Shown: piece after piece, positions 38,405 through 52,177 of the stretch
Layout of the letters: each line of letters opens with the position of its first letter
Position numbering within the stretch: position 1 is the first letter of the stretch
Assembly (NCBI GenBank): GCA_025331565.1
Contig: JAFREQ010000003.1
Location: forward strand, 12,207,001-12,271,000
Source: Holacanthus passer
Lineage: Eukaryota > Chordata > Actinopteri > Pomacanthidae
Direction: 5' to 3'
Length of the DNA: 64,000 nucleotides
Position numbers and translations under genes: made by a program
Notes under the pieces: model-generated
Told to the model about the DNA's origin: nothing
The model's database searches: none
What the model saw: only the letters and a program-made list of their open reading frames with translations

Positions 38405-39160
38405 TATTTAATTGCCCCATGATGTTAGATATTACACATATTTGAGCTGTTATTAATGACATTCCCAGAGCCATAGTCACCGGCTGGGGCCAGGGGATGT
38501 TATGCAACACACAGTGACACATTAAAAGACAGCCAAAAAAATCAAAGTCCAGCATGTATGCATTCATGAGCAGAGGGAGAAATGAAAAACGAGACATTCA
38601 GAGGCAGGAAATTTTGTTTGCTGTGTGAATGAGTTTTATCATCTAACCCAAAGTGCTCTTCTCTGTTTTATATGTGTTCTTATATTATTATTTTAGTATT
38701 TCTATAATTCTACTGCGTAATATTATATATGCAGGTTACATCAGCATTGATGCAAATGTAATGCAACAAGAGCCTGAGGAAGAAATATCCTCTGTAGCAG
38801 TGAGGAGCAACTAGGTGGAAATTATGTTTGCTTCAAAATCAAAATCAGTCATTTCAGGTCTCGACAGTAATAACGGCTGCCATGTTGCCAATAACCACCA
38901 TTTCATTTGGTCTGTTTGGCCCTGCTGGCAACCGCCTTTCCTTTGGTCAAAATAAAATAAGCCACGGGACTCAGCTACGGCAGTATTTCACACTGAAGGT
39001 GACGGTTTTTACATGGATTCGGTGGCTGTAACCATGTAGCAGCACTGTAGCTGCCTCTGAGCAACCACCAAACTAGATACAGAGATAGATAAACTTGTGC
39101 TTTTGTACTTTTACTTAAGTAAAAGTATTCTTGCCATGTGGTAATACTGACTTTTTTGCT

Positions 39161-39290
39161 ATCTCTGCTTTTTTTTTTTTTTTTTTTATTGCGACAGCAG
39201 GAGAGAGACAGGAAAGACTGGGGAGAGAAGGGTTGACAAGCAGCAAAGGATCCAGGCTGGAATTGAACTATTCACTTCACTAAAAGATCT
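39161..39290 (-). mobile_element. tRNA-derived SINE-like element, copy 2 (decayed)
   Basis: A T run is followed by gagagagacaggaaagac, gggagagaag, cagcaaagga and ccaggctggaattgaac. The last part is a mutated reverse-complement B-box. The order matches the better-preserved copy at 12905-13060. Confidence 0.5.
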
Positions 39291-39954
39291 GAACACACAC
39301 ACACAACAGTGATTGCTGAATTTGATTTATCAGTGCCTCCTCAGGCTTCTCAGTCTCTGGAGTTTCTTGAAGACCTTAAGGCCAGCTGACAGTCTTTATG
39401 TGTGTGTGTGTGTGTGTGTATACAGTATATACCTACTGTAGTGTTTCCCCTCCCTGAACTGAACATCAAACTGTTTGCTAAGCCTGCCGGTGTTCTTGAA
39501 CCAGCACAGATTCCTCAGTGCTTTGTAGTCTCTAAGATTTTACCTTTATTCTCAGTTTAAGTGGAGCTTTTCAAAAAGCAGCAGCATCCTGAGGTGGAAA
39601 ATACACAAAGAGAAAAATAGACAAAGTCAGGAGGGATGGAGGAGGGAGGGGGTTACGCACAATGTTGTGATGACTGCAGCATTGAACTTTCAAAAACTTT
39701 CATTGGGGATTTTGGGGAGTTATCCTAAGTCATTGCTATGTCTGGCTCAAGCTGGATGAACTTTTGGCTTGTTTCCAACCTGCCTGCTTCTTGTCTGACT
39801 GCTCATGTTTCTCCATAATGTTGCTCTGTGTCTGCCGGATGTGTTTGCTAACATGTTCACCGTAACCACATCATCAGGTAAATATAGCCTCAAGCAGCAA
39901 ATCTGGGTTCAAACCCTTTTACGCTCAACAGAAGGAAGCAGCTCTATTGGCCAA

Positions 39955-41000
39955 AATTAAAGCTGTGAGCAGCGACCGTTGGGTCTCAGGCTTCACAAAG
40001 CTGAAAAAAAGTCACTTCAGCTACTTTGATTCTGTTTAAACAAGAAGTGAGACCAATCACACATGACATTTCATCATCACAAGACTGCAGCATTTCAATA
40101 ATTGAGAACTCAAACTTCTACCATTTGTCCACCCCTTTATCAGATTTGAACAAAACTTTGATGTTGTATTTGTTCTGGAGATAGTGCAGGATGTCTGGGT
40201 TTAATCAGTGTTGCTCAAAGACATCTCGATTTATCAGAAAATATGTGATAGGTCATGTCCACTTGCTCCCATCAATATGGCATTTCAGATTTTGGTTATT
40301 ATGTGTCTCCAGAGCATGCAGACAGAAATCAGTGAAATTCTGTCCACTGAGTTTTGAGGTTTGCAGTTTTTGTATTTGTGGTGCCTCCTTCATGTTGAGC
40401 TCAAAATGGCCTGAAGATACAGTATGTACACAGATTTATGATGATGTGACAAACTGTTAAAGAGATATGGGCATTTTTCTGATGAGCCCTTGCAAAGTTG
40501 GTTGATGAAATTTGTATCTCAGTCCCACAAAGCTGTGCCCATTTTGGTGTCTGTACAGTAAATATCCAACAAGCTCTATTCATATTAGATGTTCAGCAAA
40601 TTTGCAAAAAACAAACAAACCCAAAAAACAAAAATGGCATGGCAGACTTTTATGGTCCAACATGCACACTGAACTAGACCAAGTTAATCAGACTTTCAGT
40701 GTGAAGGGTGTGACCTTTCCAATATACATTTTTGGGCTTTTAAGGACTTCAAATCATTCCCAGTTATTGGGCTGAGTTCCATGTTTCATGTTCTACCCCT
40801 CTGGATCTACAACCTAATAAACCACCACAAACACAATGGGGTTCAGGATTTGAGATCTAATAATAATAATAATAATAATGATAACAAACAGACACAAACT
40901 CAACAGGCTTTTACCCCTTCAGGATCTGAAACCTAATAAATCAGCACAAACACGATGGGATTTTACCCCTTGGGATTTGAACCCCATATAAATGTCACTG
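39955..41000. mobile_element. About 1 kb dispersed teleost repeat with internal duplication
   Basis: The block begins near agctgtgagcagcgaccg, which I recall as close to the end of a common fish repeat. It contains an (AAT)n run near 40858-40880. Two 38-base units (40803-40840 and 40922-40959) match at 33 of 38 positions around aacctaataaa and cacaaacac. No coding sequence is supported. Confidence 0.5.
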
Positions 41001-41449
41001 TTGTGTTTACAGCTTTTTCCGCTGCCCCAAGTGGCCAAAAATCATTGTAACTGCTTTAAGGTTTATCATTTGGGGAACAAGAATATCGTATAAAAAAAAT
41101 CATAATAGTTTCAGTAGAGATATCTCGTTCTGGTGAAAGTAGGTAGACAGATGAAGTAACCATCACTAATATTTGGCCTGAAAGTCAGACACATCATGTT
41201 CATATCAGAGGTGTGGGTCCCCTCATATATGATGGTAATGATCATATCTATATTTGACACAAGTTAATCACATCACATACAACTCATCTATATTCAGTAA
41301 ACCTTGGGCTTTTGTGCTGGTAGTTTTCCTTTGAATACACAGAAATACTGTAACATGGTGCTTAACCTCACATGAGTTGACAGCAAACAAACTGATTGTA
41401 TGTGTGTTTGAATACAACCATCCACTGTGTTGTGCTCCTTTTATTTCAG

Positions 41450-42064
41450 TGGGCTCACCACCACCTCAAGGCAAACGCACTCGCGCGTGCCCCCCCCGTG
41501 TCAGTTTCCACTCTGCCCAGTAGGTGGGACCTGAAGCTCGGAGGACGGAGTCTGTCTGTGTCTCTCCACCATCTCCACCGCCTGGTACCAGCAACAGAGA
41601 GAGAGAGAGAGAGAGGAGGAGAGAGAGAGAGATGGAGGGATGACATAAAACGATGCAGAGAAAGGAGGAGAGGAGATAGAGGGAGATCAGACCCCTTCAA
41701 AAGCCTCACCTGGAATATTGTGGGATTTATTTCCTCCTTTTTTCTCCCCTTCTCAGCTTTTATTTTTTAATTTTTAATTAAAACGAGAAGGAGATCCGTG
41801 ACTGGCATCCTCAAAATCTGACATACCCACACACACACACTCACACACACGCACGCACACGCTCACACACATGGATACGCACAGACATGGATGGAGATGT
41901 TTCTTGTTTTTTTTTTTAACATCTGGACTCCGATGTGAGAAATAAGGTGAGGTCACGCATCCACGCACCCACGCGCAGCCGTGCACACGCGGATCGGAGC
42001 AGGTTCGTCCCCCGCAGCTGGTGCAAAGTTGAAGCGGAGAGCCGGGCTCTCGGATGGTGGCAGG
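41450..42064 (+). promoter_or_regulatory. ntrk3: Probable 5' UTR and promoter-proximal region of ntrk3
   Basis: The sequence just upstream of the ntrk3 start becomes GC-richer with several CpGs. It contains a (GA)n tract (41597-41632) and a CA-rich tract (41829-41872). An acceptor-like ctccttttatttcag ends at 41450, so an untranslated exon junction there is possible. No unambiguous TATA box was seen and the transcription start cannot be placed. Confidence 0.45.
41597..41632 (+). repeat. (GA)n tract upstream of ntrk3
   Basis: GA repeats broken once by ggagga, lying in the likely 5' UTR. Confidence 0.9.
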
Positions 42065-42321
42065 ATGGATGGATTTGGCGCATTCTTGGTGCGCGGCTCT
42101 CCGAGGATGTGGTGCTCCTTCCTCCTGCTCAGCGTCTTCTTCCACAACTACCTGGGCTCGCTGCTGGACTGTCCGCCCACCTGCACCTGCTCGCCCGCAG
42201 AGATCCACTGCAATAAGTCGGACAACAGCCGCTTCTTCCCGCTGCTCTCCTTCCAGGGCACCGGGAGCGCGGGCAACAGCAGCGGCAGCATCGAGGACCT
42301 TTTCCAGAACATCACATCCAT
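42065..42321 (+). CDS. ntrk3: Neurotrophin-3 receptor TrkC, first coding exon
   Basis: This exon encodes the start of the receptor tyrosine kinase that binds neurotrophin-3 on neurons. The ATG (A at -3, G at +4) opens MDGFGAFLVRGSPRMWC. A hydrophobic signal-peptide core, SFLLLSVFFHNYLGSLL, follows. The LRR N-terminal cap then has cysteines in CPPTCTC and IHC, and the exon runs through FFPLL to an asparagine-rich stretch with N-glycosylation sequons (NKS, NSS, NIT). It closes on QNITS plus AT, the first two bases of the next codon, before the strong donor GTAAGT at 42322. Signal peptide, cysteine spacing, FPLL and the NITS|I/M junction all match NTRK3 rather than NTRK1 or NTRK2. It is 85 codons plus two bases. 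Fish may have two copies (a and b), which I cannot tell apart. LRRs, Ig domains, membrane segment and kinase lie beyond the window. Confidence 0.9.
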
Positions 42322-42344
42322 GTAAGTGCAGCTGCTTTAAAGCC

Positions 42345-42391
42345 AGACCTCCTCCTCCTCCACCTCCACCTCCTGCTGCTGCTGCTGCTGG
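42345..42391 (+). repeat. CTC and CTG triplet repeats just after the ntrk3 donor
   Basis: A (CTC)n/(CCA)n stretch is followed by five CTG units about 25-70 bases into the intron. On the minus strand it yields a poly-Gly/Ala open frame that is not a gene. Confidence 0.85.
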
Positions 42392-43662
42392 GTGTCTGTG
42401 CTGCTTTGAATCACACCTGCTGAGGGAAATGCACTTCACGTTACTGAGGGGTTGTTTGCACAATTTGCAGCACAGATTTTTTTTTTTTTTATCATATCAC
42501 ACCTCCTGTTTGGCTGCAGATTACATATAGAAAATCCTGTGTGACATATGCATCCATCCATCTAACTGGTGTCAGTAATGAGGAAAGGTTCTTCAGTTGG
42601 GCACAAAAGAGGAGATTCGTGTTTTAAAATGTGCTTTTGAGTAGAATTGATGTTTGGTGTCTTCATCGCTTTGTGCAAAAAAAAAAGGTGATCTGAGGTA
42701 AAGGCCCTATTTCAAGCTTTAACTGAATTTAACCATGGATGTGAAATAAACTTATGCGAAAGGGATGCAGTAAAAATTGGACCATTATGTTTGAAGTACA
42801 TGATGACAAGTACATTGGCATCCGGCCTTAAGCCTGTGAGAAAGTCATGCAACAATAATTCACAATCTGGAGGTCACAGTTTATCTTCTCCCATCTTACT
42901 GTCCATCCATACATCAGCTACTTTATATTTGAGCACACTAGCCTATTTATTGTATGTCCTGGTCGACCAGTCCTGTGCTACATGACACTTGGCAACCAAC
43001 CAACCCCAACAAGGTACAAAATGCCTTAATCTTATCTTCACCATGTCTTCATTTTTCACACATCTTCAATGTATAGTAAAGTTTCCTTAAATCCCTTATG
43101 TATCTCTTAATCACTAATGTAAGAGTCAAGAGAAGAGAATAAGCAACACTCAGGTGTTTGGTCTGTCGAGGATCATATTTGGTTACAGTCATTCATTCCA
43201 TGTAAATTTTATCTGAAATGTTTAAGTAGGTTTTAAAGGTAATGCCGTCTGTTTCCCGGTCATGGTCAAACATTTAATGAGATGTGATTTACATAAACCT
43301 TTGGCAATGAGCTAGTTCAGATCTCAGAGCGCATCAAACCTGGTCAGTAATCAGCAGAGTAAACCAGGACCCTGACCATCAATATGAACCAAATAATTCA
43401 TTCTGCTTGCAGAAAAAAAAAAAATGAGACTGGCGTGCTGTGAATTTGGGTATGTTAAAAAGGAGGAAAATAATTTATATAGTAACCTGAGGAGGGATTA
43501 CCTTTGTTGGAGATGCTGACCTTGACCAAAATTATTTGGAATGTTGTGAATCAATCCGGTGGATATTGAAAAAGCTTAAAAGATGTTCCTTGGCCTTTTT
43601 TGCTTCGAATGAGCAAATGGAAGATGATTTGAGAGCCGCACTTCTTGAATTAAGTGCAGCAG

Positions 43663-43684
43663 AAAAAAAAAAAAAAAAAAAAAA
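43663..43684 (+). repeat. A homopolymer, about 22 bases
   Basis: An uninterrupted A run without a recognisable SINE or processed transcript upstream. Confidence 0.9.
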
Positions 43685-46600
43685 TCCTGATTCAGTCCCA
43701 TTAAATATCATTATTTCTCCTCTCCGTCGCTTGCTGCAGTATCTCCCTAAATACCTTCGTTTTCATCCTTTGATGACAGAGAACAGCACAGCCTGAGAGG
43801 TAATAAGCCCAGATATCTCCAAATAGCTTTTTCATTGGATGATAAAAGCAGTCATGACTCAGTCGCTCATAAGCACAAATCTTGAGTCGAAATGTCAGTT
43901 TCCTTGGGATGAACCGTCGACCAGCCATCCAAATATCTGTGAAAGCCTGATATTCCCAGGGTGGGTACTGAATACAAACTACCACCAAATCATTTTAGAT
44001 ATCCTTTTTTTTTCATTGGGAGACCAGACTGAGAGCCACAGGAGGCAGAGTATTTCTCAGGAAACCCTCCTTCCTTTGGAGGAGGCACAAAAGACCCCAA
44101 ACCACAGAGTATCATAGGGTGTGATGGGATTTCTTTCATGAGGTGGCGAGGAAATTTTTTTGTCTTTGCATAGTTTTATGATCAAACTATGATCAAACCA
44201 GAGGGGTCTGTATAAGGTCGATCAAGTCCATCGCACGTGAGATCTCTTTGTGTGTATGTGCCCTCGTGGATGATATTCCTCATACATCATGTTGTCACCT
44301 GCTTAGAAAGTGCTCAGCATTCATGATCAGATGTTGTGTCAGAGCTGAATTTATTCCGTAACACTGAACGGTACGTTTGCCAAACACCCGTGGCCGATAT
44401 GTGTGTCATGCATTTCCATATGTCTCACTCAGTCAGTTACAAAATACGATACATCCCTATGTCGACAAAGTGCTGAACAACAATACAAAAAACAAGTTTG
44501 TAGTGGAAACATGAAAAAGTCTTTCTTTTACTTTGAAGTAGCTTAAAGGGAACTTTGATGCTGAGTTCATGTTTGAAGAGGTTCAGACTGCACTGAATTG
44601 AATTGCATTTAAGTTTTGTGCTTCCTGCAAATTCCCTTCTACACTGCTCAAACTTATAAATAAGATTAGAGAAATCAGTTAATATCATCACCAATGATGT
44701 CCAAGGATTTTATGTGATTTTATTATCTTTTACTTCTCAGTGCACGGTTTCATTGTTTTCTTTAAGACGTCAGTGTTAGTCAGTGTCAGCATAACATTAT
44801 GAAAGCATAGGCTCAGATTTGTAAAAAAAAAAAAACATTCCACAGTCTTAAAGCTGTGTGAAAATAAATTAAAGGCTCAGCTGAAGCTAAAATGAGGTTT
44901 AAGTATATTTGTCCTTATTTTTGTGTCCAGGATTTTAGCCAATGTTTTGTCTACCGATGGTTCCTGCCGCCACACCTCAGCAAGGAAACACAGTTGGTGT
45001 CGCGTGGTAACATAAAGACAGAATTTCATACTAAACAGACTGTAACTTTAGAAGATATGCTCTTAATTTGACTAACTCAGACTGCTGAAGCAAACTTCAG
45101 CTGAATTTCAGAATGCATTTTTGAGAAGAACGAGGATTGTACAGGAGCTCTACAGTGGAATGATTTCAGCGATCCATTGTTCTTTCAACATACATATTGG
45201 CTTGTGCGTGTTAAATTTAAGATGGACTTGAACAAATGTGAAATGGTTCTTTTACCAGAATCAGCAGAACACAAGTGCAACCACAACACGGTCCTGCAGT
45301 GCTTACGAACATATGATATGTATGGACAGCTTTATTTAACAGTAGGCAAATTGAAAATGTATAAATGAATGATTGATATTCTTAATGATTTTTTTTCATA
45401 TTGATCAAAGTTTTATCAGGATATATGATTTAATAATGCTGCCATTTTTCAAGTATTCTGATAAGGACTGAAGCCTGAAGAAACCAAAGGGTTTATTAGT
45501 TAAACTTTAGAATATAGTCTCTTAACATAAAACATAGAATAACATGAACATACTGTGTAGACATGGTTCCGTTTAGAATATATTTCATGATAAAAGAATA
45601 TGTTAAATAGCTTCTAAATGCAACAGAACAATATAAGTTTTTTAACAAGCTCTCCTTGTAACTTGTGAAAATAATAGTGTCATCATCATCATTTTTGAGG
45701 TGATGGAAAAGACTCGCTGTGTTTCCTATCGACCGACGGCATATTTTGCCACTTCCATATAATTGACGCCATGCTACCTTTTTTGTCAACAGTTTCCTCA
45801 GCTTTGGAGGATAACGCAAGTTCACTTACAGCACATTAGCATGAAATATGGCTGTGTAAAACCAACTGGGTGTGGCCGGAGACTTCACACTTCTGCAAGT
45901 TTGTGTTTTGCTCGTTCAACAGGTGTTTGATAAATCGATCATCTCCCTTTTGCTGCACTTTATGGACACATTGTTGTCACTTGCTCTGGTAAAATATATA
46001 TTGAAGTATGTTTCATTGCCTTTGCTATGGACTCTGTTTGAAGTCACACTGCTGTTCACTGTGTGTGTGTGTGGAGGAGCTCCGCCCTCGTACAAACAGG
46101 CAATAACACAAAGAGCAGAGGCAGAAGTCACTTTTGTGCCCTTCGGTTCCACTCATTATTTATCCTCTTTTCCAGTGGACATCCGTGTTCACATTCACTT
46201 CACTTCATCACTTCACTTCGCGAATTTGACGTGAAAGACATAAACTGCAGACTGACTGGCTGTTTATTTCTACTGCGTGAGTCTGTTAGATCTATCTGTA
46301 TCGAGTGAAATTGCCCAAAGCTTATTGTTTTTTATCAATGTAAATTTTATAAGAGACTGTTTTAAAGCCCAGCCCTGCGTTCACATATCAACAGCAACAC
46401 TGACTACTCAGGAGATCATTAATATTTTGGATCTGATCAATCAGGAACCGTTACCAGTTTAAGGCCAGTCCTTGATACCCATCTCTAATAACAATACACT
46501 GGACTGCATACAGCTTATGGAAATTAGTAGTCTGAGATCAAAGCATACATTTCCAGTGGCATGAGCTAATGGGAAAAAGTGGCTTCACGGAGTCATAGTA

Positions 46601-46789
46601 AAACCTGTGTGTTGTGTGATGTGGAGTTCACAGACATGCTGTACTATACGGCTCGCGTTCACTTCACTTTACTTCACTGTGCTTCAGTGGTGTGAAAGTA
46701 GAAAACAATGTTGACAGGGTGTCAAGATAAAAGATCAACATTTTTTACATGAATATCCTTTCACCACCTTGTAGTAGCGTACGTGCATG

Positions 46790-46811
46790 AATGTGTGTGT
46801 GTGTGTGTGTC
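46790..46811. repeat. (GT)n microsatellite
   Basis: A short GT run within ntrk3 intron 1. Confidence 0.9.
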
Positions 46812-49800
46812 TTTCTGCTCTGAGGGATCTTCCAACAACATTTTATCCAGCACTCAGAGGCTGCAGCCCATCCTTGTTGTGGAAAGAAGTGGAACGTGCT
46901 GCCACTGTTTCCCCCGCGCTCTCTGCTACGTACTCGTTATTTAGCCGGCAAAACACACACATCACACGCACAGCCTGTCTCCACTCGTCGGTTTTCCATC
47001 TCCCGCTGCATTCAGCGCCTCGGCAGCACCAGCGGTGTGAGCTCTCGCCACTTCCTTGAAAAGCAAAAATCCTCCCTGCAAGTCTGAGCCTTGTTCAGAT
47101 CGTTTCTCTCTGTCTGTGTGAATTCGACCTTGTGGCTGCTCACAGTGAAATTAACCCAAACTTCATACTTTCTAGCCTTCAGGAAAATGTGCACAGCCTA
47201 AACTAGTACATCGCAGGAAAGAACGTAGTGTGGCAGCAGTGCTACTGATTTGGAGCTTTGCATTCAAACATTTTAGCCAATGTGATACAACTCATGTAGA
47301 CTTTACATACACTTTCCAACATATGCAATAGCGTTTTAGATGTTATAAGTCACTGTACTTTATTGGTGAATGTGAATTAGGGCTGAAACAATTCATTGAT
47401 AAGTTGATCAATTAAAAAAAAAAATATTGATGAGCAAGAGTCAAGTCTGTATTGTAAAGTTTTGTAAACTTTGTTTAAATTGAAAGTGTTTTAATATTTG
47501 ATACTCAGTAAGGAAAGAACTATTTTCTGGTGCTGCACCGCAGCCATTTGCTCAGTGTGTAATGACTTCATTGTGTGTCTTAGTACACATCAGCTAGTCT
47601 GTATTGTGATCCCCTTGACTTGCAGTCAGCTGTGTAAAGTTCACTGTGCTGGCAGTTTTTCAATGTGCCTCTCAAGTCTTTTGAACAGTAAAAATAGAGC
47701 GTCTCTTTCTCTCTGCAGTGATTTCTTGCTTGATCACGAGCAGGGATCCACCCCTCCTGTCCACTTCAGTGTCCCTCCCTATGATCCAGTGTGAAGCCTG
47801 TCAGCTGGCAGCAGTCAACACATCACGGCGCATTAGGATCACACAGCGCAGCAATGATTGGAAATAAAATGGCAACAAAAGCAGGATTTGAAGATTGCAG
47901 CATGGAGAAGACGATCAGTTACATAATCAATACTATTTACAACAGAGGTGGAGAGAGAAAGAATGAGAAAAAAATAGGAGAACTTAAAAAGATCTTTGAT
48001 GTGATTCGGGCTGATTATTTTGTGAGAACACAGCCTCGCTTCATTATTTATCTGTTTGGTGGAGTAAAAGAGAAGCTGCTGCAACACTGACTCCTGCTTC
48101 CACCCACCACTGTGTGTTGGAGAGTGCAGCACTGGGCTACTGAGTGCTTGTATTTCACGCTAGTCACAGAGAATTTAGTGAAATGAGCAGAAAACACAGA
48201 AAATGAGAGGCGCTCTGTGATAAGGAAGCATTGTTTTTACTCAGCGTTTCAAGAAGGAAACGTGGGCATGAAACCGAGGAAGCGAGAGAGAGTGTGTGTG
48301 ACAGTGTGTGTGAATAAAAGCGGGTGGGTGAAAAAGGAAAAGGTGGTAAATTTAATTGAAAAAGAGATGAAAGATGTGTTAGAACCGGACAGCAAAAAGG
48401 AAAGTAGTGTACTCTTTGAAATCAGCGCCACGTACACTGACAGCTCCCTGTTACACACACGCTCACTTATTCTCCATCACTTCCTTCTTTTCACAATCTG
48501 AAAACAAAAAGTTGGGCTTTATTTTGTGCCGCCATTAAGATCTGACATTTAGCAGTCAGAGTGAGGCGCTGCCGTCCGGGGTTAACACACTTCTGTTTGT
48601 CAGTGTAACCTCTTTCTAACCCTCACTGCTGCACATAAATCACAAATTCACTTTGTTTGTCTGTGCTGCAGCGGGGTCGCACAATTTGTAGGTTTCTCAT
48701 TCGGTTTATTCAACACTTGCGCTGTGCAGATAGTTTGGTTTTATTGGCCCAGGTTTTGGAGATACAGTATCTCTCTCTTTTTTTTTTTTTGGAGCCTGAC
48801 TGATATATCAATCTGAATTTTTGATTATAAGTTACTATTTTGATAATTGAAGTTAATCGTTTGAGTAATTTTTCATGCAACTATACTTTTTGCTGTTTCC
48901 AGTTTCTTCAAGTGTAAGGATTTGCTGCTGATCATAGTGAATATATGTGGTATTGAGACTGTAGCTTGGACAGAACAAGACATTTGAAAACATCACTTTA
49001 GTCTCAAAATAATATTATTTGACATTTCAGACAATGATCTCATTAAAGATACATTATATCAGCACCAGTGTAGATGCTGGCTGATAAATAAAAAAATGTC
49101 AGCATGGAAATGCCAAATGTATATGTGTTCATATATGTTCAGTTTTACTTGTCAGATCTTTGAAAAGATGCACCTTCAAGGTATTTTATTTGTGGTTCTA
49201 AACCAAAGTCAGATCTTCAGGACTAAGTTGACTAATCTAATTTTCGGCAGTTTATTTTGACCATGTTAGCAAACACGCTGAGGTTTCAGCCTTCATCAGA
49301 TCATGGAGGAAAATGGAGTTGGCAGATGATTGGATTAAATGATCACATGGTAATTCACTTCCAAGGTCCCATATACATCTTTTCTTGATATTATGACAAT
49401 AGCTAAAAATATGAAAAGCAGAAGGTCTGATTAAGTTTAAAATTATAAAAGTTAAGGTTCTGTGATGTACATTTTCATACCTTTAAACTTATTCAGAGGA
49501 AGCGTTTCAAACTGAAATCATCATTCAATCCAGCAGGTGACATTGTGTTGAGTTCAGTTCTACAGAAGGTAAGAACCAATGAAAACTAGCGAGTCACACA
49601 CAAATTACATCTTGAGTGAGTATTAGAAATCCAATTTTCAAAACTGTGAGCAATTTCCATGCATCTCTCTGGTGTTTGTGACAACAGAAGTCCAAGCACA
49701 GAGATGTGACATTTGACATAATAAAGGTGGGTTAAAAAAAATGTTCAAACACTTTTCACCTTGAGGTGCAACATTATTTCTACTGTTACTGTAACTCTTG

Positions 49801-52177
49801 TGTTTTTTAAATGATTATCAGCAGAATGCCTTGAATGTGATATTAAACCAGGAGAGTGTTCAGTGCTCTGACGGAGGCGGTCACCTTGGCTCTGTTTGAA
49901 AAATGTCACCCTCTCTCGTCTCTGGGACCTAAGCAGAATGAACGAGCCGCTGTGCTTACAATTATGTTAAAAAATTCAATAACATTAGCAGCCATTATGT
50001 ACCATGTCAGTGTGACAGCCCACATCATGTCAGCTACAGCGTGTGTGTGTGTGTGTGAGAGAGATGATGTGTAAAGGATTAGGCAGTCTGGGTTGAGATG
50101 TTGTTAAAGCGATAATGCGACACTGAGTTTTAGTTGGCTATTTTCTTCCTCTGGGCTCATCAGCGCTCACTGGGGAGCTGACTGAAATAATTAAAAAGAC
50201 ATTTTAGAGTCATCTGAACCATGCGTGTCACTGAAATTCAATTTTTTATTCGAACAGGGAATAAAGACCAGGACAATATAAATACTTCTAATATTAATAT
50301 TATTCATAGGAAGCTATGAATACCTAACATCTAGGGTCTTACAAGGGCATCAACAGTGTATGCTGCAGATGCATGCTGGGACAGCTCCCTCATGACCCAT
50401 GACAGGATATATTGGAAATGAATGGATGGATAGAAGCTCAATCCCTCAATTCCCTGTATCAGATACCAAATAATCCCAGGTGTTGCTGCTGCTGTGTCAC
50501 TGGGTCAGTGCATTAATGCTGATTGGCAACATGCGGCCGTACAGTGGAGCGGAGGGAAGGAACACGAGTGTCTGAGAAGGGCCACAGAAGGGCTGAATGA
50601 AATACAGGTGCAGGATTGGTTTCAGGGGTGAAGAGGCTCCTCGATGAGACAATAAAAACTGCTCATGTTCTACTGAATGTTGACACTGAGATAAGGCCTT
50701 TTAAGCATCATAAAAAGTACAAAATTCATAGAAAGATTTTAGGGGCTATAAATGTTAGTTAGCCGACTTATGTGAAATGGATTTTTATGTGAAAGCACAA
50801 AATGTACACCATTGATATTTGGTGTCTGATCTCATCAATCCCAAATCAAGGAAGCACCAGTATCAGAAGAGGAACTGACAATATTGATTGGAAGAGATTT
50901 TTGTGTTAAACTAATAACTGAGGATGTTTCTTTTCTGAACTTAAATGTTGTTGTTTGTTTAGTTGTGAATATTTGATAGATTTCATAGATACATATTTAA
51001 GATATGAAACCATGTTTCCAGATGGCTTTGGAAAGATCAAACATAATCTGTCAATTTTATTTGCCGCCTGTTATTGATCTGTCATATTTATTAGACCTCG
51101 TTTCAGCACCGGGAGCTATGACCTATTGAAGTAACAGCCGAGTGCATGGCACAGTATCAGTTTGGGTATTCACTATTAAATGGTAAATACATTTTCTTTT
51201 GAGTTTTAATTAGCTTTATATTGCTATATGGTAGATTTCTGTAACATCAGATTTCATTGATGGAACAAATGTGGCCTGACCGTTAAAACTACCACTATTT
51301 GCTGACATGTAGACCTAATTTTGAAATGCTTTATAAACAACAGATTTAACATCTGAAAATATAACCGATTATGACTAATATAATTTACGTGAGATTGACA
51401 AATGTGTTTTGTAATGTGCAGTCTGCCATTTTTTTGTGGGTCAACATCTGAACATTTAAAAACCTACAATGCCATATTGTATGTGGCTGTTTGAATAACC
51501 AAAATGACATTTTAACATTTACCCTTTAGCAGTACAACAAACCATCACCTTAACTTGTCCATCTGGCACCTGTTGAACAAGGCCAAGCTCTTCATCTAAC
51601 ATTGAAAACATGGCCGTGTCCTTTTTACCTTTGTGCATCTAACTGACCTGTTTATGAAATGCATTATGACACAATGCCAATGCCTAAGGATCCATACTGC
51701 GCTGATGATCAATATTAAAATGCTGTCAATTATGAAAATGAAAAAAGAGTCAATATTTTCTTCAGTAATGCACTAATGCTGTCTGACACTGTCAATAATC
51801 TCCGGCATTATGGATCGCAAACAGGTCATGGGGGATGTGTGATGTGTCAGTGTTTTCAAAGCCAACAGCACAGGCTGCAATGCAAGGTGGGCTTTTACTG
51901 TAACACCTCATTTTATTAGATGGATGTTTTTTGACTCTGTGTTTTTTTTTGTCACATTGGACCTCATTATAGTTATGTTTTCATATTCTCAGATCTTATT
52001 GGAAGAATGGACAAAACTATGAAAATTACATGTTGTAATAAGCTGGAATTTTCCTTTGTTTTTCCTTCACTGTATGGACAAATGCACAGTGTTTGGATTG
52101 TTGGTGGTGGAGTCTGTCATCTGTTGGAGTGTATTGCTCACATGTCCTTGATTGCACAAGTGTGAACACAGCTTGAG

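Noticed and set aside
41774..42463. 229-codon minus-strand open frame, the longest in the window
   Set aside because: It is the antisense shadow of ntrk3 exon 1 and its flanks. Poly-Gly/Ala and Cys/Val runs come from the triplet and CA repeats, and no domain is recognisable.
42054..42530. 158-codon plus-strand frame overlapping ntrk3 exon 1
   Set aside because: It is an alternative frame of the same GC-rich exon that runs through the splice donor into the CTC/CTG repeats. The other frame matches NTRK3 clearly.
45872..46234. 120-codon hydrophobic plus-strand frame
   Set aside because: No signal peptide or domain is recognisable, there are no supporting splice sites, and it includes a GT microsatellite. 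It is probably chance.
47791..48090. 99-codon plus-strand frame with KKIGELKKIFDVIRADYF
   Set aside because: It is A-rich intronic sequence without splice signals or homologues I know, and its length is compatible with chance.
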